A stretch of DNA of 64,000 bases from Gracilaria gracilis (lineage: Eukaryota; Rhodophyta; Florideophyceae; Gracilariales; Gracilariaceae), in NCBI GenBank assembly GCA_030374805.1, contig JARGSG010000014.1, positions 1,020,496 through 1,084,495 on the forward strand. The letters run 5' to 3'. The notes below the pieces were generated by a model, which was not told the DNA's origin, did no database searches, and was given only the letters and a program-made list of their open reading frames with translations. The translations under genes were made by a program, and so were the position numbers. Position 1 is the first letter of the stretch; the number at the start of each line of letters is the position of its first letter. Below are positions 25,262 to 37,146 of this stretch, piece by piece.

Positions 25262-26352
25262 ATGAAGCCAGAAACCGAGTGAAAGTAGTGCGAGGTAGCG
25301 CCGCTATCAGCATGTGTGTCCATTTCTCTCTGGGTTGGGGGCAGAACCGTCGCCTTTTCCTTAGACATTCCCGCTATTTCGATCTTGGATGACTTGCCAG
25401 AGGACTTTCCAGATGCTTTGGATCCACTAGATCTTTTTTTTGTCTTGGCTGTCAGTTTCTCACGAATACACTTTGGTAGATAGTTATCCGGATTGTCTGG
25501 GTTCATAAAGCATCGGTCCATTGTATGTCCATCACGATCACAAAAGTCGCAGTGATGACCATTGTTGGCACCAGCGGCAAGTGCGCGAGCGGTTGGAGCA
25601 TCATCGGAGTCATTCTCATCATGTCTGGTGCCACTCGCAGAGGTACCGGACTGCCTACCAGATGCTTTTCCTTTGCCCCTTTTGCGATTGCGACTACGCC
25701 CGGAAGTCGTATGCCGGGCATTGTACTCATCAATGAGAGTCGTAGCAACGTAGTCCCATGTTAGTTCGGATATTTCTTAGGTGCGCAAAGCGGCTGCCGT
25801 AGACTCCAAAGAACTTTGCGGGTCAATAGAAGCCAAGAGCATGGGGGCCTTATGTGATTCCGGCACAGCGGCATCCTTGCCCATGCGATCCAACTGCGAG
25901 AACAAGGCCGTAAGCAGGTCGACATACTCAGACATGTTCTGACCATTATAGGACATACGGAACAGCTGGGTCTGAACCGCGATCCTGGACACCGTGCGAT
26001 TTGATGCGTAACGTGCGTCCAACAACTTGAGCATCCGTGCCGGATCGTCATCGAAATCCATAACAACACGTAAGGGAGCATCGCCAAGAGCACAAATAAT
26101 GATTCCGCAAGCCTTTTCAGGTTTCGACAAAGTGCGGATGGCGTCCGCAGATGATCCTTGATCATCAGTTGTGGTAGTTTCAGTTGACATTGAGTGTTCA
26201 GCATCGGTGTTCACAACATTCTAGACAGCTTTGATGCGACATGCGGCACGGAGACGGTGCCTCCGAAATGCGTAATCTTCCCCGCGCTTTCTATGGAAGC
26301 GGGGAATCTTCACACCAGAGTTGGTCTCGCTTTCCTTTTCGGAGTCAGACAT
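25262..26352 (-). pseudogene. Family A gag-protease, element A1, defective
   Basis: Starts at the minus-strand ATG 26352 (MSDSEKE..., matching A3). Gag contains GQNMSEYVDLLTALFSQLDRMG, a CCHC knuckle (CDFCDRDGHTMDRC, about 25560-25510) and the aspartic protease motif DTHADSGATSHYF near 25310. In-frame TAG before NVVNTDA (about 26222) and TAA after AALRT (about 25777) are single-base changes relative to A3. The frame runs into the family B LTR and resumes as integrase at 24351. Confidence 0.85.
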
Positions 26353-26889
26353 TGTCCAAGACTTCTCTTCCCAGTTGCGATCAGATCCAGTAAAATAAGA
26401 AGAGAACAGAGAAGAAGAGCAAAAGTGACGTTGACAGAGAAGATTAGAAGCAGAGTAAGGGACTCAATGCTTATGTTACAAAAAGAGGGTAAAGGCTGGA
26501 GTGGAGTAGTCTCAACACTCAACAGCGAGGGCGCCAGCGGAGACCGTGTAACGAAGTCTACAACGCTCGTCGGGACGCGTCCCGTACGCGATCACAGGCG
26601 GAGTTCGGGGTACTCGACGCCTGGAGTATACTCACGGGTGAGACAGAACTCAAGCCTGGAAAACAATAAGAAAGATGAAGAAGCAGCGGGTCCACTGGCA
26701 GGAGTTATCTAGCTCCGGCTACCCTAGAGGTGCAAACCCCTGATCCCTGGTCACTCTCTCCAGGTGAGGTACGGTTTGATCACATACCAAGCTCTGCGTA
26801 CTTCAGAGGCCGGCGCGTTACAATCTCTACGAGACGTTCCAGGGAGGTTAGTAGCCAAAGATATGCGTTCACCAGTTAGCCCCTGCTAG
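26353..26889 (-). mobile_element. Family A leader of A1, truncated
   Basis: Matches the A3 leader in reverse orientation: a pyrimidine-rich stretch next to gag, then the conserved leader module at 26866-26690. It stops within CTGCTAG at 26889, where a family B LTR begins. The A1 5' LTR and primer-binding site are missing beyond this point. Confidence 0.75.
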
Positions 26890-27960
26890 TGATGGAGGTT
26901 ATGGCTGTAAGGGAAAGTTCAGGGGATGCAAGGGAAGTTCGCCAGCTCTGATTCGAATTAACTTGGAGGTTCTTCTGTCACAACTTATATAGCACTACGT
27001 CGTCGCACTACCGCTCACTTCCACTTGGAGTAGAACCTAAGCCACCAAGCGGGGACACTCAATACTACCAATCATCATCTAACATAACATGGTAACACTG
27101 CCACAATTCATGACAGCTTACAACTAACAAGGCACAACAGTGCACAACAGTGCACAACAAGTTACGTGCCTACTCAACAAGTTACGTGCCTCCTCAACAA
27201 GTTACGGGCCTACTCAACAAGTTACGTGCCTACACATAACGATGACCATGCAGAAATTCACATCGTGCCAATACACTGTAATCCGTACACCACACCAATA
27301 TGTATATGCTCCAGCTCACCAAGTACCACGTAACCACAAATTCACTCAATGCCATAAGTTCCCACAACATGTTACCACAGTGTTCGTGTAATCCTCATGA
27401 CTGTACCTGACTCATCACCATAGCGCACCAAGTTGCATCAATGTGTTCAACATGTCCACGTACATAACTGTGCATACTGTCCAGCATACCCATCTGTGCT
27501 AGCTACACACGTGTAGCCCAGAACAACCCAGTAGTGCCATAACACTTGTACACACCACGTTGCATGTGCACATTTGCAGTAGCCAATCAGAAGCCAGTTT
27601 CACGTTGAGTTTGCACAAATGCGCATATGCGCTTTTTCAGCAGCACCCTCCAAAACAGCCCATGCTCCCCTGCACTTTTGGTTTCAGTGACAGCACTAAG
27701 GTAACATCCAACATAACTGTGCACACTGTCGAGCATACCCATCTGTGCTAGCTACACACGTGTAGCCCAGAACAACCCAGTAGTGCCATAACACTTGTAC
27801 ACACTACGTTGCAAGTGCACATTTGCAGTAGCCAATCAGAAGCCAGTTTCCCGTTGAGTTTGCACACACGCGCATATGCGCTTTTCCAGCAGCACCCTCC
27901 AAAACAGCCCATGCTTCCCTGCACTTTTGGTTTCAGTGACAGCACTAGGTCAACATCCAA
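26890..27960 (-). mobile_element. Family B LTR with internal 249-bp tandem duplication
   Basis: A family B LTR from TGATGG to CCAA, lacking the usual final CA and any matching flanking repeat (GCTAG on the left, TAGTG on the right). Four copies of a 20-bp unit ACTCAACAAGTTACGTGCCT lie at about 27155-27235. The U3 end, including the CCAAT box and GCGCATATGCGC-type palindrome, is duplicated in tandem (27463-27711 and 27712-27960), giving 1071 bp instead of about 850. The two sides belong to different elements (A1 leader left, LINE right), which suggests recombination between two B insertions. Confidence 0.85.
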
Positions 27961-28633
27961 TAGTGTGGCGCTAGAAGCGGAGTATAGGAGCCGAGCGCCG
28001 AGAGGTGGAATCACGATTTTCCATCGTCAGCGCTTCTGTACGAAGGTCATGGCCAAGTACGGCACCACGGCATACCAAAATGTGGCACTGAGAGTTCGCC
28101 CAGATCTCAATGTGATAGGAGTATATCTTAGTCCGAGCGCTTCAGATGAGGACATGAATGGATTCCTGGAGCGATTGAAGTCTTTGATCCGTGATCCAAC
28201 GTTACTGGCTGGCGACTGGAATTCCCGTCATGACGGCCGGGATCAAAGAACAAACAGGCATGGTCGCCGCCTCCGAGCGTGGATCCGAAAATGGGACCTT
28301 TTGCTGAGGGCTACATCTGAATTGACGCCAACATTTCGCACCCCAAATGGTTCGAGTGTAGTGGATTTCTTCATCTCGAAGCGAGTGTCTGTTCGAAATG
28401 TAGCAACAGCAAGTGGATCGTGGGATGCAGTCTCGGATCACAACATGGTTGTTGCAGACATTGACTGGATGACAACTCAATTCTCACCACGGAAACCGAA
28501 GATTTCGAGGGCCCAACTCAAATGCGTTGACAAAATCGAAGACACTCAGAAGTATTACAAAGCCAATATGCCTAATGTGGCTGCACGTTTTGACCACGCA
28601 ACCTCGAAAGAGGATCTGCAGGATGCTTGTAGC
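27961..28633 (+). mobile_element. LINE apurinic/apyrimidinic endonuclease fragment
   Basis: An open plus-strand frame reads VALRVRPDLNVIGVYLSPSA, then LAGDWNSRHDGRDQRTNRHG, FRTPNGSSVVDFFISKRV and DAVSDHNMVVADIDW. These are the GD.N, asparagine/arginine and SDH blocks of the endonuclease/exonuclease/phosphatase fold that nicks target DNA for non-LTR retrotransposons. The start is lost at the family B LTR and the end is cut by the family A LTR at 28634. It may be the 5' half of the same LINE family whose RT half lies at 59454-60711; no overlap exists to test this here. Confidence 0.8.
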
Positions 28634-29347
28634 TAACGATACGCACGCAGGTAGGGTAGAAAGGGAAGTAAGTAGAGATGGATATGGGAGAAAGAGAAAG
28701 TAAAACAAGTGAAGGTTGACGGCCTTGGGTCGACCCGTTTATTCGAAGGTCGTCGATCGCAACCTACAAATACCCTAGCGCGCGCTTCACCGTCGTCGCA
28801 GCAAGCGACGATGGCGGTCGTTACAAGTTGCACGTGTGTGCAGTTGTACACGAAAAGCGCGCGCAAACTAGAGTACAACAATTTCCAATAACTAAATCAA
28901 TCAACACTACAAATCCATTGCCGGTCCTTTGATTCAGAACCAGATCTAAAAAATCATCCATGTGCATGGTGGCACTCCAACCGCCTTGCGCAGCCCAGAA
29001 TCGCATATTGCAGGCAAAACCGCCCATTCCAGCCTAGAAAAGCACATCCTCGCTATCTGCATAGTCAGTCTTCTACTCTAAGCCTCCTCCAATCACAGAG
29101 CTCTACTTGGCCCATACCACCATAACTCTCCATACAATCCATGGCACTTGTAGACACCACGTTGCACAAGGGCATTTCCAGTAGCCAATCATATTGCCGT
29201 TTCACGTTGGGGTTGAGCAGAGGCGCATATGCGCTTTTGCGAAGAGGGTGCCCAAAGGTGCCCATCGTCCCCTGCAACTTTGCTTGAAAGTAGTCCGAGA
29301 TCAACCTGAAAGACTGACAGGCACTCGACCATCTCCCAACGTTAACA
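28634..29347 (-). mobile_element. Family A 3' LTR of A2
   Basis: Runs on the minus strand from TGTTAACG (29347), right after the purine tract of A2 pol, to the TGCGTATCGTTA end (28634), about 714 bp. The far end matches the A3 5' LTR end (ACCTGCGTNCGTT...), including the pyrimidine-rich stretch before it. It holds AGGCGCATATGCGC and a CCAAT box (ATTGG on the minus strand). It interrupts the LINE endonuclease frame. Confidence 0.8.
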
Positions 29348-30270
29348 CTCCTCCTCGAGTCCCTGTCCAAGTCCAATTCGTTTGATAATTGCAAATATTT
29401 TTGCAGGGCTCAGCGGTTTGGTTAGGGTATCAGCATCGTTTAGCTCACTTGGAACATAGTCCAAAACAATGACATTGTCCTTCACCATATCTCTGATGAA
29501 ATGAAGCTTCACGTCAATGTGTTTGGGACGTCCAGAAAGGCATCGCTCACCAGCAGCCCAATCTATGGCACATTGATTGTCCGGGCGAATGGGGACCGTC
29601 TCGTTCACATCAAAGCCACTCTCCCGAAGCACTCGCGATATCTAGATAACCTCTTGAACAGCCATGGACAACGCGTAGTAGTCCACCTCTCCAGTGGAGA
29701 GCGCAATCGATGCTTGCTTTCTCGCACCGAAGAAGCAAGTGGCTGATCCCAGTTTGATCACATATCCGGACATTGACTTACGATCAGTAGTGTCACCAGC
29801 ATAGTCTGAGTCCACAAAGCCGTTCAAGTCCAGAGATCCAGGTCGGTAGAGCAACCTATGGCCAACCGTCCCACGCAGGTACCGTAGTACTCGCTTTGCA
29901 GCTCTGTGACAGTATGCTGTGGGAGCGTTCTGGAATCGTGCAAGGATAAGGACTGGAGCAAGACTATCAAGTCGCGTGCGCAATGCCAAGTACAGCAAGG
30001 ACCCAATCATCTGCTGATATAGTTGTACGTCCCTCGGAGTCTTGTCCTCCTCCGCGGCTAGTGATGAGAAAAACGACTCCACCATTGGACTAGGAGCTGG
30101 CTTGGAGTTGTGCAGTCCGAATCGGCGTAGCACTCCCTCGATGTAAAGCGGCTGTCCAAGCTTGAGGCCCGTAAGTTGGCCCTCAGAATCTACTGCCCAA
30201 GTCAGCTCAACGCCAGGTAGAAGCTCACTCTATCTTGTACTCGAAGTTCATACAATCCTTTGAGCTCTTC
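29348..30270 (-). pseudogene. Family A pol C-terminal part (RT connection, RNase H), element A2
   Basis: Minus-strand protein with TEELKGLYELRVQDR, LYQQMIGSLLYLALRTR, LDLNGFVDSDYAGDTTDRKS, STGEVDYYAL and a C-terminal IDWAAGERCLSGRPKHIDVK, ending EEEC and a stop formed with the LTR. A TAG lies near 29643 and the segment after LGVELTW-type sequence is disturbed near 30225. It is separated from the RT active-site half by element C. Confidence 0.82.
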
Positions 30271-31006
30271 TGTTGAAAGTTCAAATACATGAACTGCACG
30301 CCCTGTGTCACAAGAGAGCATAGCGTCAATAGCTCATGTGTTTTCTAATAGGTTATGGGCCCAGAAGGACCGGTGGAGCCCGCTAGTCAGCACGTCCGCC
30401 TTGGTTCAAGCCGCCTGGCTCCCGTCCCCGATTACTCGGATCAACCGTTCGTCGCACAGGTATTGCAGTGATGACCAAAATGCCGAGCACACACGTAGTG
30501 CACGGACTTCAAAAACAACTGCTGAGCACAAAGCTAGTCCCCAGACTTCGATAAAAATGGTCTCAACCTCTCTGATCAGAACCCGCAAACACGACGCGGG
30601 GATCCCAACAACAGAGAACAATAGAGGGAGACAAAACGAAGCAGATAGCGATCGACAACAAGGGCAACAACGAGCACCCAAACACAATCACAATAGAGAG
30701 TCAACGTCGAACCACTACCAACATAACGCTCTCAGGGAGGAACGCAACCGAAAAAGAGAATTACAACACCAACGAAACCAACCAATAGCCAAAGAAACGG
30801 AATCGAACAAAAGACGGAAACATCAACAACGGCGATGAATAACGAGGTTGGCGGTGAGGGAGAGCGGCGGTGAGGGAATCATGACGAACGAAATCGGCAG
30901 AGGTCAGCGGGGCTGGGCCCATAACCTATTAGAAAACAGATGCGCTATTGGCGCTATGCTCTCTTGTGACACAGGGCGTGCAGTTCATGTATTTGAACTT
31001 TCAACA
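30271..31006. mobile_element. Element C: palindromic mini-retroelement with inverted LTR-PBS ends
   Basis: Begins TGTTGAAAG and ends CTTTCAACA. The outer 94 bp at each end (30271-30364 and 30913-31006) form an inverted repeat with only a few mismatches. Each arm is an 80-bp LTR-like sequence followed inward by the primer-binding site GGTTATGGGCCCAG (30351-30364, and its complement at 30913-30926). Flanks TCTTC (30266-30270) and TCCTC (31007-31011) match 4 of 5, like a 5-bp target duplication, and the A2 RT frame resumes across the insert. The 548-bp interior equals part of the family B leader, on the minus strand reading inward from the right-hand PBS. No RT, integrase or gag is present. Confidence 0.8.
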
Positions 31007-33847
31007 TCCTCCAAGAGCGAAGAACGTTGCGCAGCAGTTAGTGTGAAAACCAGGAGGTCATCAACGTAAACAAGGATGTATGCGTACGCGTTGTGTCCAA
31101 TACGGCGCCTAAACACACACGGAGCACTAGGGAGTTCTGCAAATCCTAAGTCCTTGATATCTTGACTGAACTTTGTATGCCAAGCAAGGTGAGCCTGCTT
31201 AAGTCCGTACATGGCTTTCACCAACTTCCAACAGTAGGGCTAAGCCAAGGCACACCACGTGGAGACGTTACCCAAACATCTTCCTTCAGCTCGCCATTCA
31301 AGAAGGCAGTCTTCACTTCCACTTGAGCAACAAACATCTGGAGGCATAGATTGAGGTACAGGAACATACGAACCAGGTTGAAAGACACAACTGGTGCATA
31401 AGTCTCCATGTAGTCCTGACCAAAGGTCTGGTGATTTCCACCAGCAACAACACGAGCCTTGAAGCGCTCAACCGACCCATCTGCATTCCGCTTCAATTTC
31501 AGGACGATATGGGTTGGCAGAGCCTGCGATGCAGGAGAATCATCGGGTATCCATGTACCCTTGCTCTCCAGAGACACAAGTTCTTCTTCGATCGCAGTCT
31601 CCCATAAGCTCTTCTCCAATGGAGACGCAGACATGGCTTCCGTCAAAGTCGGTTCATCACTTGTAGTCACTTCAACTGTTTGCGATGTGGCAGCGCCAGC
31701 CATGTTCCACCACCGTGTAGGTGCGCGGCGTGTTCGTCGCGGGTACCGTAATGGTTGTCGTCAGCACCTTTACTACCAGTGAGTTCATTATCATCGACAT
31801 CATCAGCTTCATCCGTACTATCAGTGTGCAATTTAGGTAAATGGCTTTCCTGTGGTTCGGAACAAACAGCATTGTCGACAACTTCGTCAATGCAAATCTC
31901 ACCGGAGTGCTCGCTGTGACTCTGGGATTCCGAGTTGCAACTTAAGTCTTCATCAGACGCGATCTCATCATCCATGTAGCCCCCCAGATAGGACGCACCA
32001 GGGAATGATGACTCATCAAAAGTCACATGTCGAGACTTGACAATACGTTGTATTTCATCGTCATCTGTTACTAGAACGTCGTAGACACCATGCTCAAGAG
32101 TCTGCAAGTACACCCCCTCAAGTGCACGAGACTCGAACTTGGTGTCCGGGTTCATCTTTAATACGTATGCCGCACACCCAAACACTCGAACATTCTTCAA
32201 CGAAGGTGTGGAATCAGTTACAAGAAAGTACGGAGTGGATGCAGTAGTAGAGTGGGGAACTCTGTTGCGCACATATATGACGTGCTTCAACGCATACGGC
32301 CATAAACATTCTGGCAGATTGGCCGGTAGCAACAACGCTCGAGCAGCTTCCTCCATTGTGCGATTGATGCGTTCTGCTATTGCATTGTGCTCAGGGGTGT
32401 ACGGAGGTGAGAACGAGGTTCCTTGGAGACCGTTTGCAGAGTTCTCCTGCAGAGCAATGTACTCTTTCGCATTATCTGAGTGCACTTTGGCAATTTGACC
32501 TCCTCCAAGCTGTTGGAGCTTCTGTGCTACAGCCGCCTATACTTCTGCAAGTTCACTTCGGTGTACCATAAACCCTACTAATTCATACCTAGAGTGTTCA
32601 TCAATGAATGCTGACGCGTATTGGAAGTGATCTGGAAGTGACGGGAGTAAGGGCCCTAGGATATCAGAGTGCACAATGTCTCCGACACCAGTGGCACGAT
32701 CAAACTTGCCTAAGAACGGAAGTTTGTGGGCCGTTCCAAGTCGACATGGGCGACAGACCTCCGCTATTTGAGCCAGCTTCGGCACTCCATTGGCATATTT
32801 GTGCACAACTTGCAGGTCTCTTGGGTTGATATGCGCAAGTCGTCAATGCCATAGTTGAGCCAAGTCATTATCGCATGAAGAAAGGGCATGCCTACACTTA
32901 ACTTTCGTGAGTGGATCAGGCAGACTGTACAAACCAGACCGTTTATCTCTTTGACCGCATCCAGTAACAAACCCATCCACATGCGTGAGACGAACATCAC
33001 GCGCGCGGAAGAAAGACTCGATGCCCTTGTCAGCCATGCGTCCCACAGACACCAAGTTATATTCGAGATCAGGAACCAAGAGTGCGTCTGTGAGACGCAA
33101 GTTCGCATTCTCGAACGTTAGTATGACATCACCTCGTTGTGTAGCAGTCACAGTAGACTTATCAGCCAGCAATATGGTTCGTTCGTTAACTTCATGCAAC
33201 GAACTGGGGACAAATATAGACTTGGAGAAAAAGAAGTGCGATGTTGCACCACTGTCTGCATATGTGTCCATAACCCTCTCTGCTGGTCGGAGTACGGTAG
33301 ACTTCTCCAGGGACATCCCTGCGCTTTCAATCTTTGAGGACTTCCCGGACGACCTTGTCAAAGGCTTGGAGTTTCCGGGTTTATCCTTAGACCTCACCTT
33401 CAACTTGTCAAGAATGCTCTTGGGCAAGTGGTTGTCAGGTTTGTCAGGGTTCATGTGACATCTATCAACAGTGTGTCCATCACGATCACAGAAGGTACAA
33501 TGTTAACCATTGCTGGCAGCGGCAGCGTACGCACGCCCTGAAGACTCGTTGTGGGTGGGACCATCTGAGTTGTTTCCGTCCTTATGGTCCAGACTGACAG
33601 GGCCGGAAGAGGATTTGAAGCTTCCAGATCCCTTGGTCTTGCCTTTCTTGCGAGTTCGAGTGCGACCAGAACTTCCCGAAACCATCTGTCGTGCATTGTA
33701 CTCGTCAATTAGAGTTGTTGCAACATAGTCCCAAGTAAGATCAGATATGTCCTTGGTGCGAAGTGCGGCTGCCGTGGACTCCAATGAGCCGCTGAGGTCA
33801 ATAGAGGCAAGTAGCATCGGAGCCTTGTGAGATTCCGGAATAGCAGC
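31007..33847 (-). pseudogene. Family A gag C-terminus, protease, integrase and RT, element A2, defective
   Basis: Minus-strand order: gag tail with AAIPESHKAPMLLASIDLSG, CCHC (CTFCDRDGHTVDRC) just after an in-frame TAA near 33505, protease DTYADSGATSHFF (about 33270), integrase zinc site and DDE regions (DIVHSDILGPLLPS, AERINRTMEEAAR), acidic linker, and RT with KTAFLNGELKEDVWVTS and an intact YVDD active site (about 31060). Stops or frameshifts occur near 33505, 32840, 32530, 31740 and 31225. The gag N-terminus was cut off by the family B element that starts at 33848, and the expected A2 remainder is not found on its far side. Confidence 0.85.
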
Positions 33848-34430
33848 TGTTGGATGTTGACTTAGTGCTGTCACTGAAACCAAAAGTGCAGGGGAGCATG
33901 GGCTGTTTTGGAGGGTGCTGCTGGAAAAGCGCATATGCGCGTGTGTGCAAACTCAACGTGAAACTGGCTTCTGATTGGCTACTGCAAATGTGCACATGCA
34001 ACGTGGTGTGTACAAGTGTTATGGCACTACTGGGTTGTTCTGGGCTACACGTGTGTAGCTAGCACAGATGGGTATGCTGGACAGTTTGCACAGTTATGTA
34101 CGTGGACATGTTGAACACATTGATGCAACTTGGTGCGCTATGGTGATGAGTAAGGTACAGTCATGAGGATTACACGAACACTGTGGTAACATGTTGTGGG
34201 AACTTATGGCATTGAGTGAATTTGTGGTTACGTGGTACTTGGTGAGCTGGAGCATACACATATTGGTGTGGTGTACGGATTACAGTGTATTGGCACGATG
34301 TGAATTTGTGCATGGTCATCGTTATATGTAGGCATGTAACTTGTTGAGTAGGCACGTAATTCCCCTAATTCCCCTAATTCCCCACCTTCCCTTTGCATCA
34401 ACCTTCCTTTCCCAGCTATAACATCCATCA
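33848..34430 (+). mobile_element. Family B 5' LTR of element B2, internally deleted
   Basis: Runs TGTTGGATG to CATCCATCA and is followed at once by the primer-binding site. At 583 bp it is about 250 bp shorter than the B1 LTRs; the missing part includes the TATATAAG sequence and most 20-bp repeats. A short ATTCCCCTA tandem repeat sits at the deletion point (about 34367-34382). The palindrome GCGCATATGCGC lies at about 33931-33942 and the CCAAT box (ATTGG) at about 33975. Confidence 0.88.
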
Positions 34431-34444
34431 GGTTATGGGCCCAG
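34431..34444 (+). other. Primer-binding site of B2
   Basis: GGTTATGGGCCCAG begins directly after the LTR CA end. Its complement CTGGGCCCATAACC equals the anticodon stem-loop of eukaryotic initiator tRNA-Met (CAU anticodon inside). Drosophila copia primes from a 5' half of this tRNA with the same PBS. Confidence 0.85.
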
Positions 34445-35645
34445 CCCCGCTGACCTCTGCCGTTATCGTTCGTCTCTCGCCGCTCTCCCACACCGCCGTT
34501 CACCCGTTTCGCTGCTTCTCTATCTCCGTCTTCTCGTTGCGTCGGGTGTGTTGACCGTGTTGTTGGTTGGTGTTGGTATTCTTTTTTCGGTTTGCGTTCC
34601 TCCCTGAGGGCGTTGTGTTGGTAGTGGTTCGCCGTTGACACTCTATCGTGATTGTGTTTGGGTGCTCGTTGTTGCCCTTCTTGTCGATCGCTATCTGATT
34701 TGTTTGGTCTTCCTCTATTGTTCTTGTTGTTGGGATCCCCGCGTCGTGTTTGCGGGTTCTGATCCGAGAGGTTGAGACCATTTTTTTATCGAAGTCTGGG
34801 CACTAGCTTTGTGCTCAGCAGTTGGTGTTGAAGTCCGTGCACTACGTGTGTGCTCGGCATTTTTGGTCATCACTGCATTACCTGTGCGACGAACGGTTGA
34901 TCCGAGTAATCGGGGACGGGAGCCAGGCGGCTTGAACCAAGGCCGACGTGCTGACTAGCGGGCTCCACCGGTCCTTTTGGGCGGATAACGGTGTTGTACC
35001 GCGAGCGCTAAAGCTAACGGGGTGCCGTGGCGTACTGCACTTTGGTTGTGGTGTTTGACTTTTGTTCGTTGAACTTGACTGTGTGTTAGGTGCTTGGACG
35101 GCGGTAAAGGCATCCATAAGGAGCTTTTGATCCGTGCAATTGACTCATTGGCTTGTCCAGTGGGCTTTTAGTACGGGGAGGCAACGTATCGAAGGCTGAC
35201 CTCCCATTGGGATCAGGACGCTTGTGATCTTCATTGATTGCTCGCTAGAAGCGTACCTTGGGTGTCAAAGTAGCTGCTGTTTGAAGGTCGCGCAAGTTAT
35301 TGCAAGAGATCAGAGAGGGTTTTACTTGGTGAAGGCATATCTTTGGCCATTAACCATCCTCTGGACATCTCGTAGAGAGCAACGCGCCTTCTCCTTGAAC
35401 GCGGGAGAGTGTTGACTGCAGAAGTCGTTTCCTACCCTGGAAGGTCTCTGGGGGTCAGGGGTCCGACTCCCTGGGGTACCGGGAATAGTATTTCCTGCCA
35501 GTGGGCCCGACTATTGAAGTTTTATTTGTTTTTATTGTTGTTGTTGTTATTGTTGTTGTTGTTTGTTTGTTGTTGTGGTTTGCTGTTGTCCTGTTGTGTC
35601 TGCCATTTCTTTTATCTGGGATCGCTTTTAATCTCACTTTGCATC
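34445..35645 (+). mobile_element. Family B leader (B2), with conserved module
   Basis: Non-coding leader of about 1.2 kb between PBS and gag. At 34975-34991 it contains TTTTGGGCGGATAACGG, close to an inverted PBS. The module at 35336-35507 (CATATCTTTGGC ... TGCCAGTGGGCC) also occurs in family A leaders and includes the short hairpin CAGGG/CCCTG. A GTT/GTTT-rich pyrimidine stretch follows at 35520-35580. Antisense open frames over 34500-34781 are not conserved as protein among copies. Confidence 0.75.
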
Positions 35646-37146
35646 ATGGACTCGTTCACTGGGATCAAGATTGAGAAGTTGGGTGAGGATAACTTCCATA
35701 TCTGGAAGGAGAGAGTTTAGCTTGTGCTTGCGCTCAAGGATCTCAAGAATCACTTCACCAGCTCTCCGCCCACCGATCCAGAAGAATTGTCCAACTGGGA
35801 AACTCGGGACTCAAAGGCCAGAGCTATCATTGGACTTACGCTCAGTGACGAACATTTGGATCATGTGCGCGATGTGGAGGCTGCTGCCGATGTGTGGAAG
35901 GCCATATGCAATGTTTTCCAGAGGAAGACTCTTCTCAACCGAATCAATGCCAGACGTGCTTTTTACACCGCCAAGATGCGTGACGACCAGAAGATGTTGC
36001 AATTCATCAATCATGTTCGTCACTTGGCTTCTGATCTCAAGAGCATGGACGTCAAAGTTGAAGAAGAAGACATTGCAATGGCCATCTTATGTGGACTTCC
36101 GGAACGTTTCGAGCACCTCATTGTCGCTATCGACACCACGATCGGAGATCCTGAACTCCGTTTGGAGTTCGTGAAGAGTCGTTTGCTGCAAGAAGAGCAG
36201 CGAGTGAATGATCGTGCCAAGGAGGAGTCCGGAAGTGACGCAGCTTTGGTCGGGCGTCAGAGGTCATTGAAGTCAATTATATGTTACTATTGTGGCAAGA
36301 AGGGTCATATCCAGAAAAACTGTTAAAAGAGACAACGTGATGGGGCTAACAAGAATCAGGTCGATGCTGCTCACCCCAGTGTGAATACCGGGCTCAGCTG
36401 TGAGCTTGGTGCGAGTGGCGACGATTCTGACTTTGTATGTCTCATTGCGACAGGTGCCGATAAGGCTACTAACAGTGACTGGATTATTGACTCTGGTGCG
36501 ACTGCACACATGACGTATGATGACTCGATGTTCCAAACGTATGAGAGCAAGGTGTCCTCTGGCGTAAGTATCGGCAATGATTCCAAACTAGAGTCTGTTG
36601 GTCGCGGTGGTGTGGAGCTTGCTCTGACTGTGGAAGGCGCCAAACGTTAGTGCAAACTGAAACAGGTGGTGCACGTGCCATCCTTACGGTACCACCTACT
36701 TTCAGTGTCAGCGATCTGTCATCTGGGCTGCAAGGTAGTGTTTGAAAGAGAGAAGGTATGTGTTTACAAAGGGTCGAAAGTGGTTGTCTCCGGGGGCCGT
36801 TTCAAAGGCCTGTACTACCTTCGCACTGCAGCCGAACAGCGTACAGATGTGGACAACGCCCTTGTGTCAGATCTGTCTCTTTGGCATGCTCGAATGGCTC
36901 ATGTGAATGTGGAAGGCATGAAGCAGATGGCTCGCAATGAGGTTGTATCAGGGCTGAATGTAGATTTGGCACAGAAGCTGGATGTGTGTGGCTCGTGTGT
37001 AGTAGGAAAGGCAACCCGTGCTCCGACTCCCAAGCAAGGGGGAACGAGCAGAACACGTACTGGACCTTGTCCACTCGGACGTTTCAGGGCTAGTAAGTGT
37101 AAAATCCTTGGGAGGCTCGCACTACTTTGTCACATTCATCGACGAC
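35646..37146 (+). pseudogene. Family B gag-protease-integrase start, element B2, truncated
   Basis: ATG at 35646 opens MDSFTGIKIEKLGEDNFHIW, the same gag as B1. In-frame stops at 35718-35720 (Gln in B1), 36324-36326 (Tyr) and 36648-36650 (Lys) are single-base changes. The CCHC knuckle CYYCGKKGHIQKNC (about 36283-36324) and protease site WIIDSGATAHMTYDD (about 36481) are present. A shorter G run near 37037 (5 G against 7 in B1) shifts the frame inside integrase. The element ends abruptly at FVTFIDDH, where a family A-like LTR piece starts. Confidence 0.88.

Noticed and set aside
35456-35507. A tRNA gene or tRNA-derived SINE in the leader (GGTCCGACTCCC-like T-arm)
   Set aside because: No D-arm, anticodon arm or acceptor pairing could be found; only a short hairpin is supported.
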